64,000 bases of DNA, from assembly GCF_004345325.1 (NCBI RefSeq), contig NZ_SLVJ01000005.1, positions 1 to 64,000 of the forward strand, read 5' to 3'. Both the position numbers and the translations under genes were made by a program. This document shows positions 1-8,393 of this stretch, in pieces; positions within the stretch are counted from its first letter, which is position 1, and each line of letters begins with the position of its first letter. Under the pieces are notes generated by a model. That model saw only the letters and a program-made list of their open reading frames with translations. It did not search any database and was not told the DNA's origin. Source of the stretch: Acinetobacter calcoaceticus. Lineage in GTDB: Bacteria > Pseudomonadota > Gammaproteobacteria > Pseudomonadales > Moraxellaceae.

Positions 1-319
1 TATGCATAGCTCTTAACAGCACGCCATATCTTACTTTGTACCCAAATTTCTGTTCAAATAAAGGAACTAAGTCCTTAACTTGAGAGAATGGGGTTACTTC
101 AATGAATTCTTTAAAAGCAGCCATATCCTTGATTGCAGGAGGGCGACCAGAAATTATTTTAGGTTGCTTAAGTGCACCAGTTTTCTCTTCTAAAAGAATC
201 CAATCATCTAAAGTCGTTCTTGAAATCCTAAAAGTTTTGCAGGTACAAGATTTATGGTTGGTTTCGCGATAAAGTTGCATCACTTTTTCACGTAAATCCA
301 CTGAGTAAATTTTAGGCAT
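1..319 (-). mobile_element. IS630-type transposase, N-terminal part (runs off the left edge)
   Basis: The minus strand reads from ATG at 319 without a stop to base 1, giving 106 residues that begin MPKIYSVDLREKVMQLYRET. This fits the N-terminal helix-turn-helix region of IS630-family transposases, with the SxDLRxKVxxLYxE start and a following 'SRTTLDDW' recognition-helix stretch, then a GRPP linker. The catalytic DDE part would lie outside the window. The right-hand end of the element should fall between 320 and about 360, but I cannot identify its terminal repeat with only one end visible. Family assignment is from motif recognition. Whether the element is intact is unknown. Confidence 0.7.
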
Positions 320-330
320 AATGGGCATGA

Positions 331-591
331 ACTCGAAATTTTAGATATTGTATCCCAAGTTTGGTATTTAGCTATATAACTGCAGCGAAAAAATATTGGA
401 ATGGTCAACCCGTCTTTACTAAACAATATGAAGCTAAACAAGAGTGTCGAACTGAAATACATCCGCGATATTGTCCTGATGATTGGACAAAATGTTGGTG
501 GGGTAGAGATGAGCAACTTCATGTAGAGACGGCTAAAGAGCTAAAAAGTTGTATGCATAAAAAAGGTTATTACTTTTTTAAAATACCCTAA
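331..591 (+). pseudogene. 5'-truncated small ORF next to the IS element
   Basis: The frame is open from 331 to a TAA at 589-591. The only start-like codon is a TTG at 361 without a Shine-Dalgarno sequence. The product has four cysteines, several tryptophans and the ending KGYYFFKIP, and reads like the C-terminal part of a small exported or lipoprotein-like protein. It starts right beside the IS630-type gene, so it may be the surviving 3' end of a gene cut by the insertion. I do not recognise the family. Confidence 0.4.
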
Positions 592-752
592 TGACATCTG
601 AGTCAACTGCATAGAATCTCCCAAGTTGAAGTCTCCAGTAAATTCAGCACACATCATATTGAACTGTAATCGCATTCATTATTTCTGGCTATTGGGTATA
701 TATCTTTTTAAGAAAAAATGGTTTTGGCGAGCAATTCCAACAACAGTTTTAT

Positions 753-1112
753 ATGTTATTTTTTAACCAAAAATTTGAATCGTCAATAAAATACCCATTT
801 TTAGAGCGGCCATTAATCAAAAAAACACTGATCTCATTTATTTTTATTTTTTGTGTGCTCATGGGTGTTTTTCACTTTCTGGCAACTGAAGATATTAGTA
901 GGCAAGATAATAGTCGTAAAGGGGCACTGATCCACTTGGGTTATAACTACAAAATTGGTGTTATTTTTTGGGAAATAATATCTAGCCTGTTTACCACGTT
1001 TCCGATTGTTTATTTTGGACTGCTACTGCTCTACATATACAATTATTTCAGAGGTTTAGGAACAGGAAAGCCAATATTACCTCCACAAAAAAAACCAAGG
1101 AAAAAAAGATAA
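753..1112 (+). CDS. small membrane protein of unknown function
   Basis: 119 residues. Two hydrophobic stretches at about residues 26-45 (LISFIFIFCVLMGVFHFLA) and 67-92 (IGVIFWEIISSLF to YFGLLLLYIYNYF) predict two membrane helices. A basic, proline-rich tail (PPQKKPRKKR) follows and is probably cytoplasmic. No Shine-Dalgarno sequence precedes the ATG at 753, and the frame stays open upstream to 663 with another hydrophobic stretch. The protein may therefore start further upstream, or be the remnant of a longer gene. It lies in the accessory-looking left end and no family is recognised. Confidence 0.5.
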   Translation: MLFFNQKFESSIKYPFLERPLIKKTLISFIFIFCVLMGVFHFLATEDISRQDNSRKGALIHLGYNYKIGVIFWEIISSLFTTFPIVYFGLLLLYIYNYFRGLGTGKPILPPQKKPRKKR

Positions 1113-1276
1113 TAATTGCATCAAGGGAAGTTTCCAAACACGACCTATTTTATGCTAAGTCCTGACCCAGTTCAGTTTAGACAAAAATGGTTTAAAACAG
1201 GCATCAACCAGTTTTGCACAACGAATGCAATGATAAAAAATCCTTAAATTCAAAATACAACTTGATACGCAACGCT

Positions 1277-1297
1277 CCTTCCTTTGGCAAAGGAAGG
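1277..1297. repeat. REP-like 21-bp palindrome
   Basis: A perfect inverted repeat with 10-bp arms (CCTTCCTTTG / CAAAGGAAGG) around a single G, followed by TTGGGATGGATT. Hairpins of this composition with a GGGATG-type tail recur in Acinetobacter intergenic DNA as far as I remember, so a REP-type dispersed repeat is the best guess. Only one copy is in this window. Confidence 0.4.
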
Positions 1298-1416
1298 TTG
1301 GGATGGATTCAAAAATTTTGGATTGACGCCTGAAATATGTCTTAGTAACAAATATTGATTTATAAAAGCCTATTTTTTTATTAACTGACAGGCATTATCG
1401 TCACAGGTGCTTTTTT

Positions 1417-1497
1417 ATGAGGGATTTTCTGATAACCGTTTGGCATACCACCACAGAGTGGTTTGAACGAAAGAAACGAGAATACATGAGCCTGTAA
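1417..1497 (+). CDS. possible 26-residue small ORF
   Basis: ATG at 1417 to TAA at 1497 encodes a 26-residue peptide with a hydrophobic start (MRDFLITVWHTT) and a charged end (WFERKKREYMSL). An AGGTG sequence sits seven bases before the ATG and a rho-independent terminator begins two bases after the stop, the usual layout of a small expressed gene. It could also be the tail of a decayed gene. No family is recognised. The rest of 1113-1586 contains only a REP-like palindrome and the terminator. Confidence 0.3.
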   Translation: MRDFLITVWHTTTEWFERKKREYMSL

Positions 1498-1499
1498 AT

Positions 1500-1533
1500 A
1501 AAAAAGCTGACTTGAGAACAAATCAGCTTTTTT
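1500..1533. terminator. bidirectional rho-independent terminator
   Basis: Arms AAAAAAGCTGA and TCAGCTTTTTT enclose a 12-base loop, with A and T runs on both sides. It can stop transcription from the small plus-strand ORF and from the minus-strand SDR/mopR genes. Confidence 0.75.
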
Positions 1534-1586
1534 AATGTAATTGAATAGCGTGCCCTTAAACTGAGGCCAAGCTTAACCCCCTAGTT

Positions 1587-2348
1587 TCAGTTCTGATCTT
1601 TGGTTATTTTCAAGGCATTAAAGGATTGGGAAACCGGCATGATTTCGATTTTATTAATATTGATATGATGCGGTTGCGATGCGATCCAATAAACTGTTTC
1701 AGCGATGTCATCTGCTTGCAGCGGGTGAGTATCTTCATACAAGGTATTCACTTTATCTAAATCACCTTTAAAGCGTACCACTGAAAACTCAGTTCCCCCA
1801 CAAAGACCCGGTTCTACATTTGACACACGTACACCAGTTCCTGCCAAATCCGCTCTTAAGTTCAAGCTAAACTGATCCACAAAGGCTTTACTTGCACCAT
1901 ACGTATTACCACCCGGATACGGATAAGTCCCAGCAATAGACCCCATATTAATGATCAGTCCTGTTCTGTTATTCACCATGGTCGGTAAGATAATCCGTGT
2001 TAAGGTCACCAAACTCTTAATATTGGTATCAATCATTTTATACCAATCATCTAAATTGGCTTCATATGCTAACTCGAGTCCTAAAGCTAGGCCTGCATTA
2101 TTAACCAACAAGTCAATGTTATTAATATTGAAGTCACCCTCTAATGCAGATAATGCCTCTTCAATCATGTTTGCTGGACTACACAGATCCAGCGCTAAAC
2201 CTAAAAAATTATCACCAAGACTTTGTTTTAATTCTAATAATTTATCTGCACGTCTCGCCACGCCAATGACTTTGTAACCATTTTCAATTAATTTTTTAGA
2301 AATACTGGCACCAAAACCTGAAGATGCACCTGTAACTAAAGCTAACAT
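1587..2348 (-). CDS. YdfG-like short-chain dehydrogenase (NADP-dependent 3-hydroxy acid dehydrogenase)
   Basis: 253 residues, the usual length for classical SDRs. Visible motifs are the cofactor loop TGASSGFG (residues 6-13), an Arg pair at 32-33 that suggests NADP, NNAG (83-86), catalytic Ser137, and YGASK with Tyr150 and Lys154. The EPGLxGGTEFS segment (179-189) and the C-terminal NINxxExMPVxQS pattern match E. coli YdfG, which oxidises L-allo-threonine, serine and other 3-hydroxy acids. A GGAG six bases before the ATG supports the start. It lies 71 bp downstream of mopR on the same strand and may be co-transcribed with it. A role in phenol metabolism is not evident. Confidence 0.85.
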   Translation of the reverse strand: MLALVTGASSGFGASISKKLIENGYKVIGVARRADKLLELKQSLGDNFLGLALDLCSPANMIEEALSALEGDFNINNIDLLVNNAGLALGLELAYEANLDDWYKMIDTNIKSLVTLTRIILPTMVNNRTGLIINMGSIAGTYPYPGGNTYGASKAFVDQFSLNLRADLAGTGVRVSNVEPGLCGGTEFSVVRFKGDLDKVNTLYEDTHPLQADDIAETVYWIASQPHHININKIEIMPVSQSFNALKITKDQN

Positions 2349-2419
2349 AATTTACTCCGTTTAAATTAGGGTCTGTTGAATACTGCAATGAATCGGGCTT
2401 GCTGACAATTCATAAATAC

Positions 2420-4096
2420 TCAAAGCGATATTTTTTTTAATCGATAATCCAAGGTTGCTCGACTAATCCCCAGTATACGTGCGGCTTCGGACACATTTTG
2501 CTTACTCTTGTCCATTGCCACTTTAATAATCTGCTGTTCATATTGCTCAAGTGAGAATTCTTGATTAAACAGGTCTTCAATTTTTAAATTCTGCTGCGAT
2601 TGATCTGTGGCGCTCTGCTCAACATTCTGTGGAAACAAATGACTTAATTTAATTTCCTCTTGATCATCCGTCAATAAAGTTGCGCGTTCTAAAATATTTT
2701 CTAACTCCCGGATATTCCCGGGCCAATCATAATTCATGACATAGCTCTTAGCACGATCACTGAGGCCTTTTAAGGTCTTGCCATACATATTTTCAAAACG
2801 ACCGAGGAAATGTTGAATCAAGAGTGGAATATCATCACGGCGCTCGCGTAAAGGTGGGATTTGCACCGGAAAGATATTCAATCTATAGAATAAGTCGGCA
2901 CGAAAGCGCCCCTCTTTCACCGCCTGCTGTAAGTCTTCATTGCTGGCAGCGATAATCCGCACATCCACTTTACGGGTTTGGTGGTCACCGACTCGCTCAA
3001 ACTCCCCCTCCTGCAACATGCGTAACAAGGCCGCTTGGGCACGTGGCGACAGCTCAATGACTTCATCCAGAAAGATACTGCCCCCATGAGCACGTTCAAA
3101 TTTGCCCATCCGTGATTGGGTCGCACCGGTATAAGCGCCCTTTTCCACCCCGAACAATTCAGCTTCGATCAAATCCGGCGGTATACAGGCACAGTTCACG
3201 GCGATAAAAGGTTGCTGCTGGCGTTGACTGGCCTGATGAATCCCACGCGCAAAGGCCTCTTTACCCACCCCAGTTTCACCCTGTAGCAACACGGCGACTT
3301 TACTGCCTGCGGCCTTCTTGAGCAGATCACAGACATTGCGATAGGCTTGCGATTCACCGACCGAATTAAACATGGTGTAATCCGCTTCGGCTTGAGTGTA
3401 GATATTTTTTTTCAGTAAATTCAGTTCGGCTTGCAGTGCAATAATCTCATCTGAAACGGGATCAGGAGACATAAACTGAATCAGTTCCTGTGCATTTTCC
3501 CACTCTTTCAGCGGCTTACCCACGATGCGACAATGCTCATCACCACGAGCAGCACAGTGGGTTTCCTGATAGATAATGGTTTGTCCCATGACGAAACTGG
3601 TATAACCACAGGCATAACCGAGCAGCATCCAACAGGCTGGTTCTTCTGAGAGACCAAATTCACTTTGATGAACTTCGGCTTCAAAAGAATTGTGCCAATT
3701 AAAATCTGCATAGAACTGTTTTTGTTCACGATTCAATTGCAGATCATTGACCTCAACCTTGACCATGCCACGAATGCCATGCATCTGTGGGCCAGCCATA
3801 AACGCTTCGGCTTCAGTCAAGTTGGGGCGCAGCCTAGAGGTGACTTCGGCATCACGCATACCGGTCTGATAGCCGCAACGGATAAAAAAATGCTTGGTGC
3901 GTTCTAGACCCAACATTTGAAATAAATCTTTACGCAGAAAACCCAACATACTGGTTTGCATTAACAACATGCGGTTTTCTTCGAACCAGATCTGACCCTG
4001 TTGGGTATCAAATTGAATCTTATCGAGCAGGTCCTGTATGTCTTTATTCTGCTCGAGTATGTGCTTATAAAACTTTACATCCTTGGCTTGAGGCAT
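2420..4096 (-). CDS. mopR: MopR: phenol-responsive sigma-54-dependent activator
   Basis: NtrC-family activator of the XylR/DmpR group: N-terminal effector domain (XylR_N and V4R, about residues 1-210), a short linker, an AAA+ domain (Walker A GETGVGKE, GAYTGA sigma-54 contact loop, Walker B SIFLDE) and a C-terminal Fis-type helix-turn-helix (NVSEAARILGISRATLDYRLKK). An upstream in-frame ATG at 4108 gives 562 residues. I prefer 4096 (558 residues) because a GGATGG precedes it at suitable spacing, and because this start puts the zinc ligands at Cys155, Glu178, Cys181 and Cys189 and the phenol-contacting His106 and Trp134 exactly at the positions published for Acinetobacter MopR. It is divergent from mphK and should activate the mph operon when phenol binds. 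Confidence 0.93.
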   Translation of the reverse strand: MPQAKDVKFYKHILEQNKDIQDLLDKIQFDTQQGQIWFEENRMLLMQTSMLGFLRKDLFQMLGLERTKHFFIRCGYQTGMRDAEVTSRLRPNLTEAEAFMAGPQMHGIRGMVKVEVNDLQLNREQKQFYADFNWHNSFEAEVHQSEFGLSEEPACWMLLGYACGYTSFVMGQTIIYQETHCAARGDEHCRIVGKPLKEWENAQELIQFMSPDPVSDEIIALQAELNLLKKNIYTQAEADYTMFNSVGESQAYRNVCDLLKKAAGSKVAVLLQGETGVGKEAFARGIHQASQRQQQPFIAVNCACIPPDLIEAELFGVEKGAYTGATQSRMGKFERAHGGSIFLDEVIELSPRAQAALLRMLQEGEFERVGDHQTRKVDVRIIAASNEDLQQAVKEGRFRADLFYRLNIFPVQIPPLRERRDDIPLLIQHFLGRFENMYGKTLKGLSDRAKSYVMNYDWPGNIRELENILERATLLTDDQEEIKLSHLFPQNVEQSATDQSQQNLKIEDLFNQEFSLEQYEQQIIKVAMDKSKQNVSEAARILGISRATLDYRLKKISL

Positions 4097-4302
4097 GGCC
4101 AAATCCATCCTTGGCGAGTGGCTAACTTAGAGCGTGTTGGCATTTGAAATCATTCAGAATACCAACTGTGTCATCTTAACCAATTCTTGCGATACACAAC
4201 GTACCTATTTTGAATATAGTTATACCCTCAAGGTATTTCATAACAATATCAATCAAGTCCCTGACTAATCTCCTGCTCTTAAAAATACATCAAGCCAAAA
4301 CA

Positions 4303-4357
4303 AAATTCAGCATTTGATGAATGATTCAAATTAAAAGCTTCATCAAATCATGAATTT
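4303..4357. promoter_or_regulatory. inverted repeat, candidate MopR upstream activating sequences
   Basis: Two 19-bp arms at 4303-4321 and 4339-4357 are inverted copies of AAATTCAGCATTTGATGAA with two mismatches, separated by 17 bp. Each arm is itself partly palindromic (TTCA...TGAA), and TTTGAT/ATTCAAA half-sites recall the TTGAT...ATCAA elements bound by XylR and DmpR. The pair lies roughly 70-125 bp upstream of the -24 box, where enhancer sites of this family are found. The assignment to MopR is inference. The remainder of 4097-4540 is AT-rich with no gene seen. Confidence 0.5.
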
Positions 4358-4426
4358 AATTTTTATTTAAACAATCAATTTTGAAATTAAATTATTAATA
4401 CGTTAAATATCAACAATTTAAATAGT

Positions 4427-4442
4427 TGGCACGACTTTTGGA
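4427..4442 (+). promoter_or_regulatory. sigma-54 (-24/-12) promoter of the mph operon
   Basis: TGGCACG, four bases, then TTGGA fits the sigma-54 consensus TGGCACG-N4-TTGCA with one mismatch in the -12 element. It lies about 100 bp before mphK and just downstream of the inverted repeat, as expected for a MopR-activated promoter. Confidence 0.8.
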
Positions 4443-4540
4443 ATGTCATTAGAAACCAAAACTGAGTAAACGCAAGGTTGCGTCACTGAGTTGTTGCAGA
4501 TCGAAATGCAATAACGCCCACAGTGTGGAGAGCCAGCAGG

Positions 4541-4840
4541 ATGACCAAGATGACTCAAACCCTAACCGAAAATCAACTGACCAAGTTTATACGCGTCACA
4601 GGTGACCGTGATGCTGAGTTTGTCGAGTTCGATTTTGCCATTCATGACCCGACATTATTTGTTGAATTGGTATTACCCAAGCAAGCCTTTGCACATTTTT
4701 GCGAGATTAATCAAGTCATTGAAATGACCGCAGCCCAGCAAGCTTGGAACGATGCGCAAGAAGATAAATGGCGTTATGGCATCGAACCCAATCTGCTCAG
4801 CCAAGCTCGACAACATTTTGATCAAGAAGATCAGTCTTAA
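4541..4840 (+). CDS. mphK: phenol hydroxylase assembly protein MphK (DmpK family)
   Basis: 99 residues from the ATG at 4541. The FVEFDF...LFVELVLPKQAFxxFC core matches DmpK/PhlK, a small protein of multicomponent phenol hydroxylases thought to help put iron into the oxygenase and not needed for catalysis itself. A GTG at 4523 would add six residues. I chose 4541 because a GGAGAG lies eight bases before it. It is the first gene of the mphKLMNOP operon, 18 bp before mphL. Confidence 0.88.
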   Translation: MTKMTQTLTENQLTKFIRVTGDRDAEFVEFDFAIHDPTLFVELVLPKQAFAHFCEINQVIEMTAAQQAWNDAQEDKWRYGIEPNLLSQARQHFDQEDQS

Positions 4841-4858
4841 ACTTATAAGGAAATCGCG

Positions 4859-5863
4859 ATGACTTTAGAAATTAAAACCTCCAATCTTGAGCCAATTCGC
4901 CAGACGTATGCCTATACCGAACGTCGTTTTGGCAATAAGCCGGCTACACGCTATCAAGAAGTCAGTTTTGATGTACAAGGGGCCGCCAACTTTCACTATC
5001 GTCCACTGTGGAAGCCAGACAAAACCTTGAACGATAAAACCCATACTGCGTTGCAAATGCAGGATTGGTATGCGTTTAAAGATCCTCGTCAATTTTACTA
5101 CGGTACCTATGTGCAACATCGAGCGCGCTTGCAAGACACGGCGGAAAGCAACTATGCCTTCTTTGAAAAGCGCCATTTGGTCGATAACTTAACCGATGCA
5201 GCCAAAGCCAAAATCATCCAATGTCTATTGCCATTTCGCTATGTCGAGCAAACCGCCAACCTACATATGATGTCAGGCAGCGCCTATGGTTACGGTACGG
5301 TAATTACCCAAGCCTGTATCTTTGCGGCGATGGATCGTCTGGGTATGGCGCAGTATTTATCGCGTATTGGCCTGATGATCGATGGCAACACTGGTGAATC
5401 ACTACAACTGGCCAAACAATCTTGGATGCAAGATGACGCTTGGCAACCCCTACGTCGCCTGTGTGAAGAAAGTTTAGTTGAACAAGACTGGTTTAAATTG
5501 TTCCTGCTGCAAAACCTGCTCATCGATAGCATGATGCAAAGTTTGGTCTATGGCGAGTTAGATCAATGGTTGGTGGAAAATGGCGCACGTGATATCGCCA
5601 TGTTGACCGAGTTTGTCAAAGACTGTCTGACTGATCTGCGTAAATGGACCGACACCGTATTTAAAACCGCAGTGGCTGAATCTGCTGAAAATAAAGCCCT
5701 GATCGAAAGTTGGATCGCAGAACTGCTGCCTCAAGTCCACGGTGCATTTAGCGCATGGTCAGGCACAGCACTGGAGCAAACTACTGCGGATCAAGCAATG
5801 GAACTGATCGCTGAACGTTGTAAAAAAGCGGGAATCGCCCTCAATCAAGATGCGACTGCATAA
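4859..5863 (+). CDS. mphL: phenol hydroxylase oxygenase beta subunit MphL
   Basis: 334 residues, close to DmpL. The protein has the ferritin-like fold of bacterial multicomponent monooxygenase beta subunits and lacks the paired ExxH iron ligands of the alpha subunit, so it is structural, forming the (alpha-beta-gamma)2 hydroxylase with MphN and MphO. Recognisable stretches are YRPLWKPD near residue 65, WYAFKDPRQFYYGTYV near 90-105 and the LPFRYVEQTANLHMMSG segment near 122-140. AAGGA lies ahead of the ATG. It is the second gene of the operon, with short spacers on both sides. Confidence 0.92.
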   Translation: MTLEIKTSNLEPIRQTYAYTERRFGNKPATRYQEVSFDVQGAANFHYRPLWKPDKTLNDKTHTALQMQDWYAFKDPRQFYYGTYVQHRARLQDTAESNYAFFEKRHLVDNLTDAAKAKIIQCLLPFRYVEQTANLHMMSGSAYGYGTVITQACIFAAMDRLGMAQYLSRIGLMIDGNTGESLQLAKQSWMQDDAWQPLRRLCEESLVEQDWFKLFLLQNLLIDSMMQSLVYGELDQWLVENGARDIAMLTEFVKDCLTDLRKWTDTVFKTAVAESAENKALIESWIAELLPQVHGAFSAWSGTALEQTTADQAMELIAERCKKAGIALNQDATA

Positions 5864-5887
5864 GACTAAAAGAAAAGGAATACGGAC

Positions 5888-6157
5888 ATGACATCTAAAG
5901 TTTATTTAGCACTACAAGACAATGACGTTTCACGCTACATCATTGAAGCCATTGAACAAGATAACCCTGAAGCCACCATCCAATACCTGCCTGCCATGAT
6001 TCGTGTGGAAAGTGTCGGATCATTGGTGGTTCGTGCAGAAACAGTGTCTGAGAAGTTGGGCCAAGACTGGGATATTCAAGCCTTACAACTGAACATGATT
6101 ACCCTTGGGGGCAACGTCGAGGAAGATGACGACAGCTTTACCCTAATGTGGAATTGA
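5888..6157 (+). CDS. mphM: phenol hydroxylase regulatory/coupling protein MphM
   Basis: 89 residues of the MmoB/DmpM family: a small cofactor-free effector protein that binds the hydroxylase near the diiron site and is needed for turnover. The central IEQDNPEATIQYLPAMIRVE and the ending EEDDDSFTLMWN are typical of DmpM. A GGAAT precedes the ATG. It lies 24 bp after mphL and 128 bp before mphN. That gap holds no further gene. Confidence 0.9.
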   Translation: MTSKVYLALQDNDVSRYIIEAIEQDNPEATIQYLPAMIRVESVGSLVVRAETVSEKLGQDWDIQALQLNMITLGGNVEEDDDSFTLMWN

Positions 6158-6285
6158 TCTGCAACTGAATGCAACTGATGTACGTCGAATGCCGAAGCGT
6201 ATTGGATCACGATGAGCGCATTTCACATCGTTAAAGAATGGATCTTAATCAGCGTCAAGCTCAAGATTGAAAAAGGATAATCAAC

Positions 6286-7842
6286 ATGAATAGTCCAGCC
6301 AAAGACAACGCAGCAACTGCGGCAAAAACCGCAACCAAAAAAATGAACGCCAAAGAGCGCTATCGCATCCTCAGCCGCGATCTAGATTGGGATTTTTCCT
6401 ATGTGGATCGTAAAGATGCCTTCCCTTATGAAGAATTCGAAGGCATTAAAATCACCGATTGGTCAAAATGGGAAGATCCGTTCCGCCTGACCATGGACAA
6501 CTATTGGAAGTATCAAGCTGAGAAAGAAAAAAAGCTCTATGCGATTTTTGATGCTTTCTCGCAAAACAACGGTCAAATGAACGTCAGTAATGAGCGTTAT
6601 CTCAATGCGATTAAACTGTTCTTGACCGCGGTGACGCCACTTGAATACCAAGCTTATCAGGGCTATGCCCATGTGGGTCGCCAGTTCAGTGGCATCGGTG
6701 CGCGTATTGCTTCACAGATGCAGTCCATCGATGAATTGCGTCATGTGCAAACCCAAATCCATGCCATGAGCCATTACAACAAGTTCTTTGATGGCTTCCA
6801 AGATTGGGCGCATATGCATGACCGTGTTTGGTATCTCTCGGTACCCAAGTCATTCTTTGAAGATGCACGCTCTGCAGGTCCATTTGAATTTTTATTGGCG
6901 ATTAGCTTTGCCTTTGAATATGTCCTGACCAACCTGTTATTTGTACCATTTATGTCTGGTGCTGCCTATAACGGGGATATGGCTACGGTGACCTTTGGCT
7001 TTAGTGCACAGTCTGACGAAGCACGTCATATGACCTTGGGTCTGGAAATCGTCAAATTCTTACTCGAACAGCATGAAGACAACGTGCCAATCGTCCAAGA
7101 ATGGATCGACAAATGGTTCTGGCGTGGGACTCGTCTACTCTCTATCGTCGGCATGATGATGGATTATATGTTGCCAAACAAAGTCATGTCTTGGAAAGAA
7201 GCTTGGGAAGTCTATTTTGAACAAGCCGGTGGTGCGCTGTTTAAAGACTTGAGTCGCTATGGTATCCGTATGCCGAAGTACTCTGAAGTGATTACCAAAG
7301 AGAAAGAACACGTATCGCATCAAGCATGGTGGATCTTTTATAACTTTGGTCATGCAGCCGGTTTCCATACGTGGATTCCTACCGATGAGGAAATGGACTG
7401 GTTATCTGAGAAATACCCAGACACCTTTGATAAATACTATCGCCCACGTTGGGAATTGGCCCGCAAGTTGGAAGCTGAAGGTAAACGCTTCTATTCGGAT
7501 GGCTTACCACAATTGTGTCAGATCTGTCAGATTCCTATGACCTTTACTGAAATGGATGGCGACCCGACCATATTTAGTTATCGCGACAGCATCTACAACG
7601 GTGAGCGTTATCACACCTGTTCAGATGGTTGTCATGACATCTTTGAACGTGAGCCAGAAAAATACGCACAAGCATGGATGCCAGTCAACCAAATCCTCCA
7701 AGGCAACTGTGGTGGCCCGGATCTAGAAAGCATTCTACGTGATTATTACAACATCAACGTGGGTGCGGACAACATGGATATCGAAGGCTCACCTGACCAG
7801 CAGCGTTGGAACAAATGGAAAGGTAAAGCGGACAAAGCTTAG
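6286..7842 (+). CDS. mphN: phenol hydroxylase oxygenase alpha subunit MphN (diiron catalytic subunit)
   Basis: 518 residues. It hydroxylates phenol to catechol using O2 activated at a carboxylate-bridged diiron centre. The six ligands are visible: Glu120 (TPLEYQ), Glu150 and His153 (DELRHVQ), Glu211 (FAFEYV), Glu245 and His248 (DEARHM), the ExxH pair pattern of soluble diiron monooxygenases. A YHS domain with Cys411, Cys414, Cys445 and Cys449 follows in the C-terminal part, as in DmpN/TouA-type subunits. AAGGATAATCAAC precedes the ATG. The N-terminal 20 residues are low-complexity (Ala/Lys/Thr). All key residues are present, so the enzyme should be active. Confidence 0.95.
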   Translation: MNSPAKDNAATAAKTATKKMNAKERYRILSRDLDWDFSYVDRKDAFPYEEFEGIKITDWSKWEDPFRLTMDNYWKYQAEKEKKLYAIFDAFSQNNGQMNVSNERYLNAIKLFLTAVTPLEYQAYQGYAHVGRQFSGIGARIASQMQSIDELRHVQTQIHAMSHYNKFFDGFQDWAHMHDRVWYLSVPKSFFEDARSAGPFEFLLAISFAFEYVLTNLLFVPFMSGAAYNGDMATVTFGFSAQSDEARHMTLGLEIVKFLLEQHEDNVPIVQEWIDKWFWRGTRLLSIVGMMMDYMLPNKVMSWKEAWEVYFEQAGGALFKDLSRYGIRMPKYSEVITKEKEHVSHQAWWIFYNFGHAAGFHTWIPTDEEMDWLSEKYPDTFDKYYRPRWELARKLEAEGKRFYSDGLPQLCQICQIPMTFTEMDGDPTIFSYRDSIYNGERYHTCSDGCHDIFEREPEKYAQAWMPVNQILQGNCGGPDLESILRDYYNINVGADNMDIEGSPDQQRWNKWKGKADKA

Positions 7843-7877
7843 GCTATTTAGAGCGCCTTGGCTATTTAGAGCGCCTT
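7842..7877. repeat. 2 x 18-bp tandem repeat after mphN
   Basis: GGCTATTTAGAGCGCCTT occurs twice in direct tandem (7842-7859, 7860-7877), starting on the last base of the mphN stop codon. A third partial copy (GGCTATTTA) is at 7911-7919. It lies in the 176-bp gap before mphO. Confidence 0.8.
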
Positions 7878-8018
7878 ATGGCACGGCGACTTAGAAGCAA
7901 AAACAACTTAGGCTATTTATTGGGCTAAATACATGAGGATCGGTTGAGCTGAGGTTAGGGATACAGACCAAGGCTCACCCCTTAGAACAAGACTCAGCGC
8001 ATATCAAGGAAAAATATC

Positions 8019-8381
8019 ATGGCAGTACGTGCAATTACACCGGAATACAGTTTCGCTGCGCGCGATACCCAAAGCAATTATGGCGACAATATCCTGCTGT
8101 ATATCGGTTGGGATCATCACACCCTGTTTTGTTCAGCCAAAGCATTTTTAATCTCACCCCAAGCCACCTTCCAACAGCTATTGGATGAGTTGATGCCAGC
8201 GGGTTTTTCACAGCATCCTGATTTTGCACAGATCAATTGGGCAACCACACAGTTTGTCTTAGATCGTCAAAGCATCCAACCTGATGCGCAACAAAAATTA
8301 GTGGATTTAGGCTTTGGTCATAAATCATTACTTCGCTTTATAACCCCTGAACTCAAGGGTTATAACGGCACGCATGTTTAA
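8019..8381 (+). CDS. mphO: phenol hydroxylase oxygenase gamma subunit MphO
   Basis: 120 residues, DmpO family, the small gamma subunit of the hydroxylase, which holds the alpha-beta dimers together. It begins MAVRAITPEYSFAARDTQSNYGDNILLYIGWDHH and has the DELMPAGFSQHPDF segment usual for DmpO. AAGGAAAAATATC precedes the ATG. It lies 12 bp before mphP, so the two are probably translated from the same transcript with close coupling. Confidence 0.9.
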   Translation: MAVRAITPEYSFAARDTQSNYGDNILLYIGWDHHTLFCSAKAFLISPQATFQQLLDELMPAGFSQHPDFAQINWATTQFVLDRQSIQPDAQQKLVDLGFGHKSLLRFITPELKGYNGTHV

Positions 8382-8393
8382 GCGAGGTCTGTT

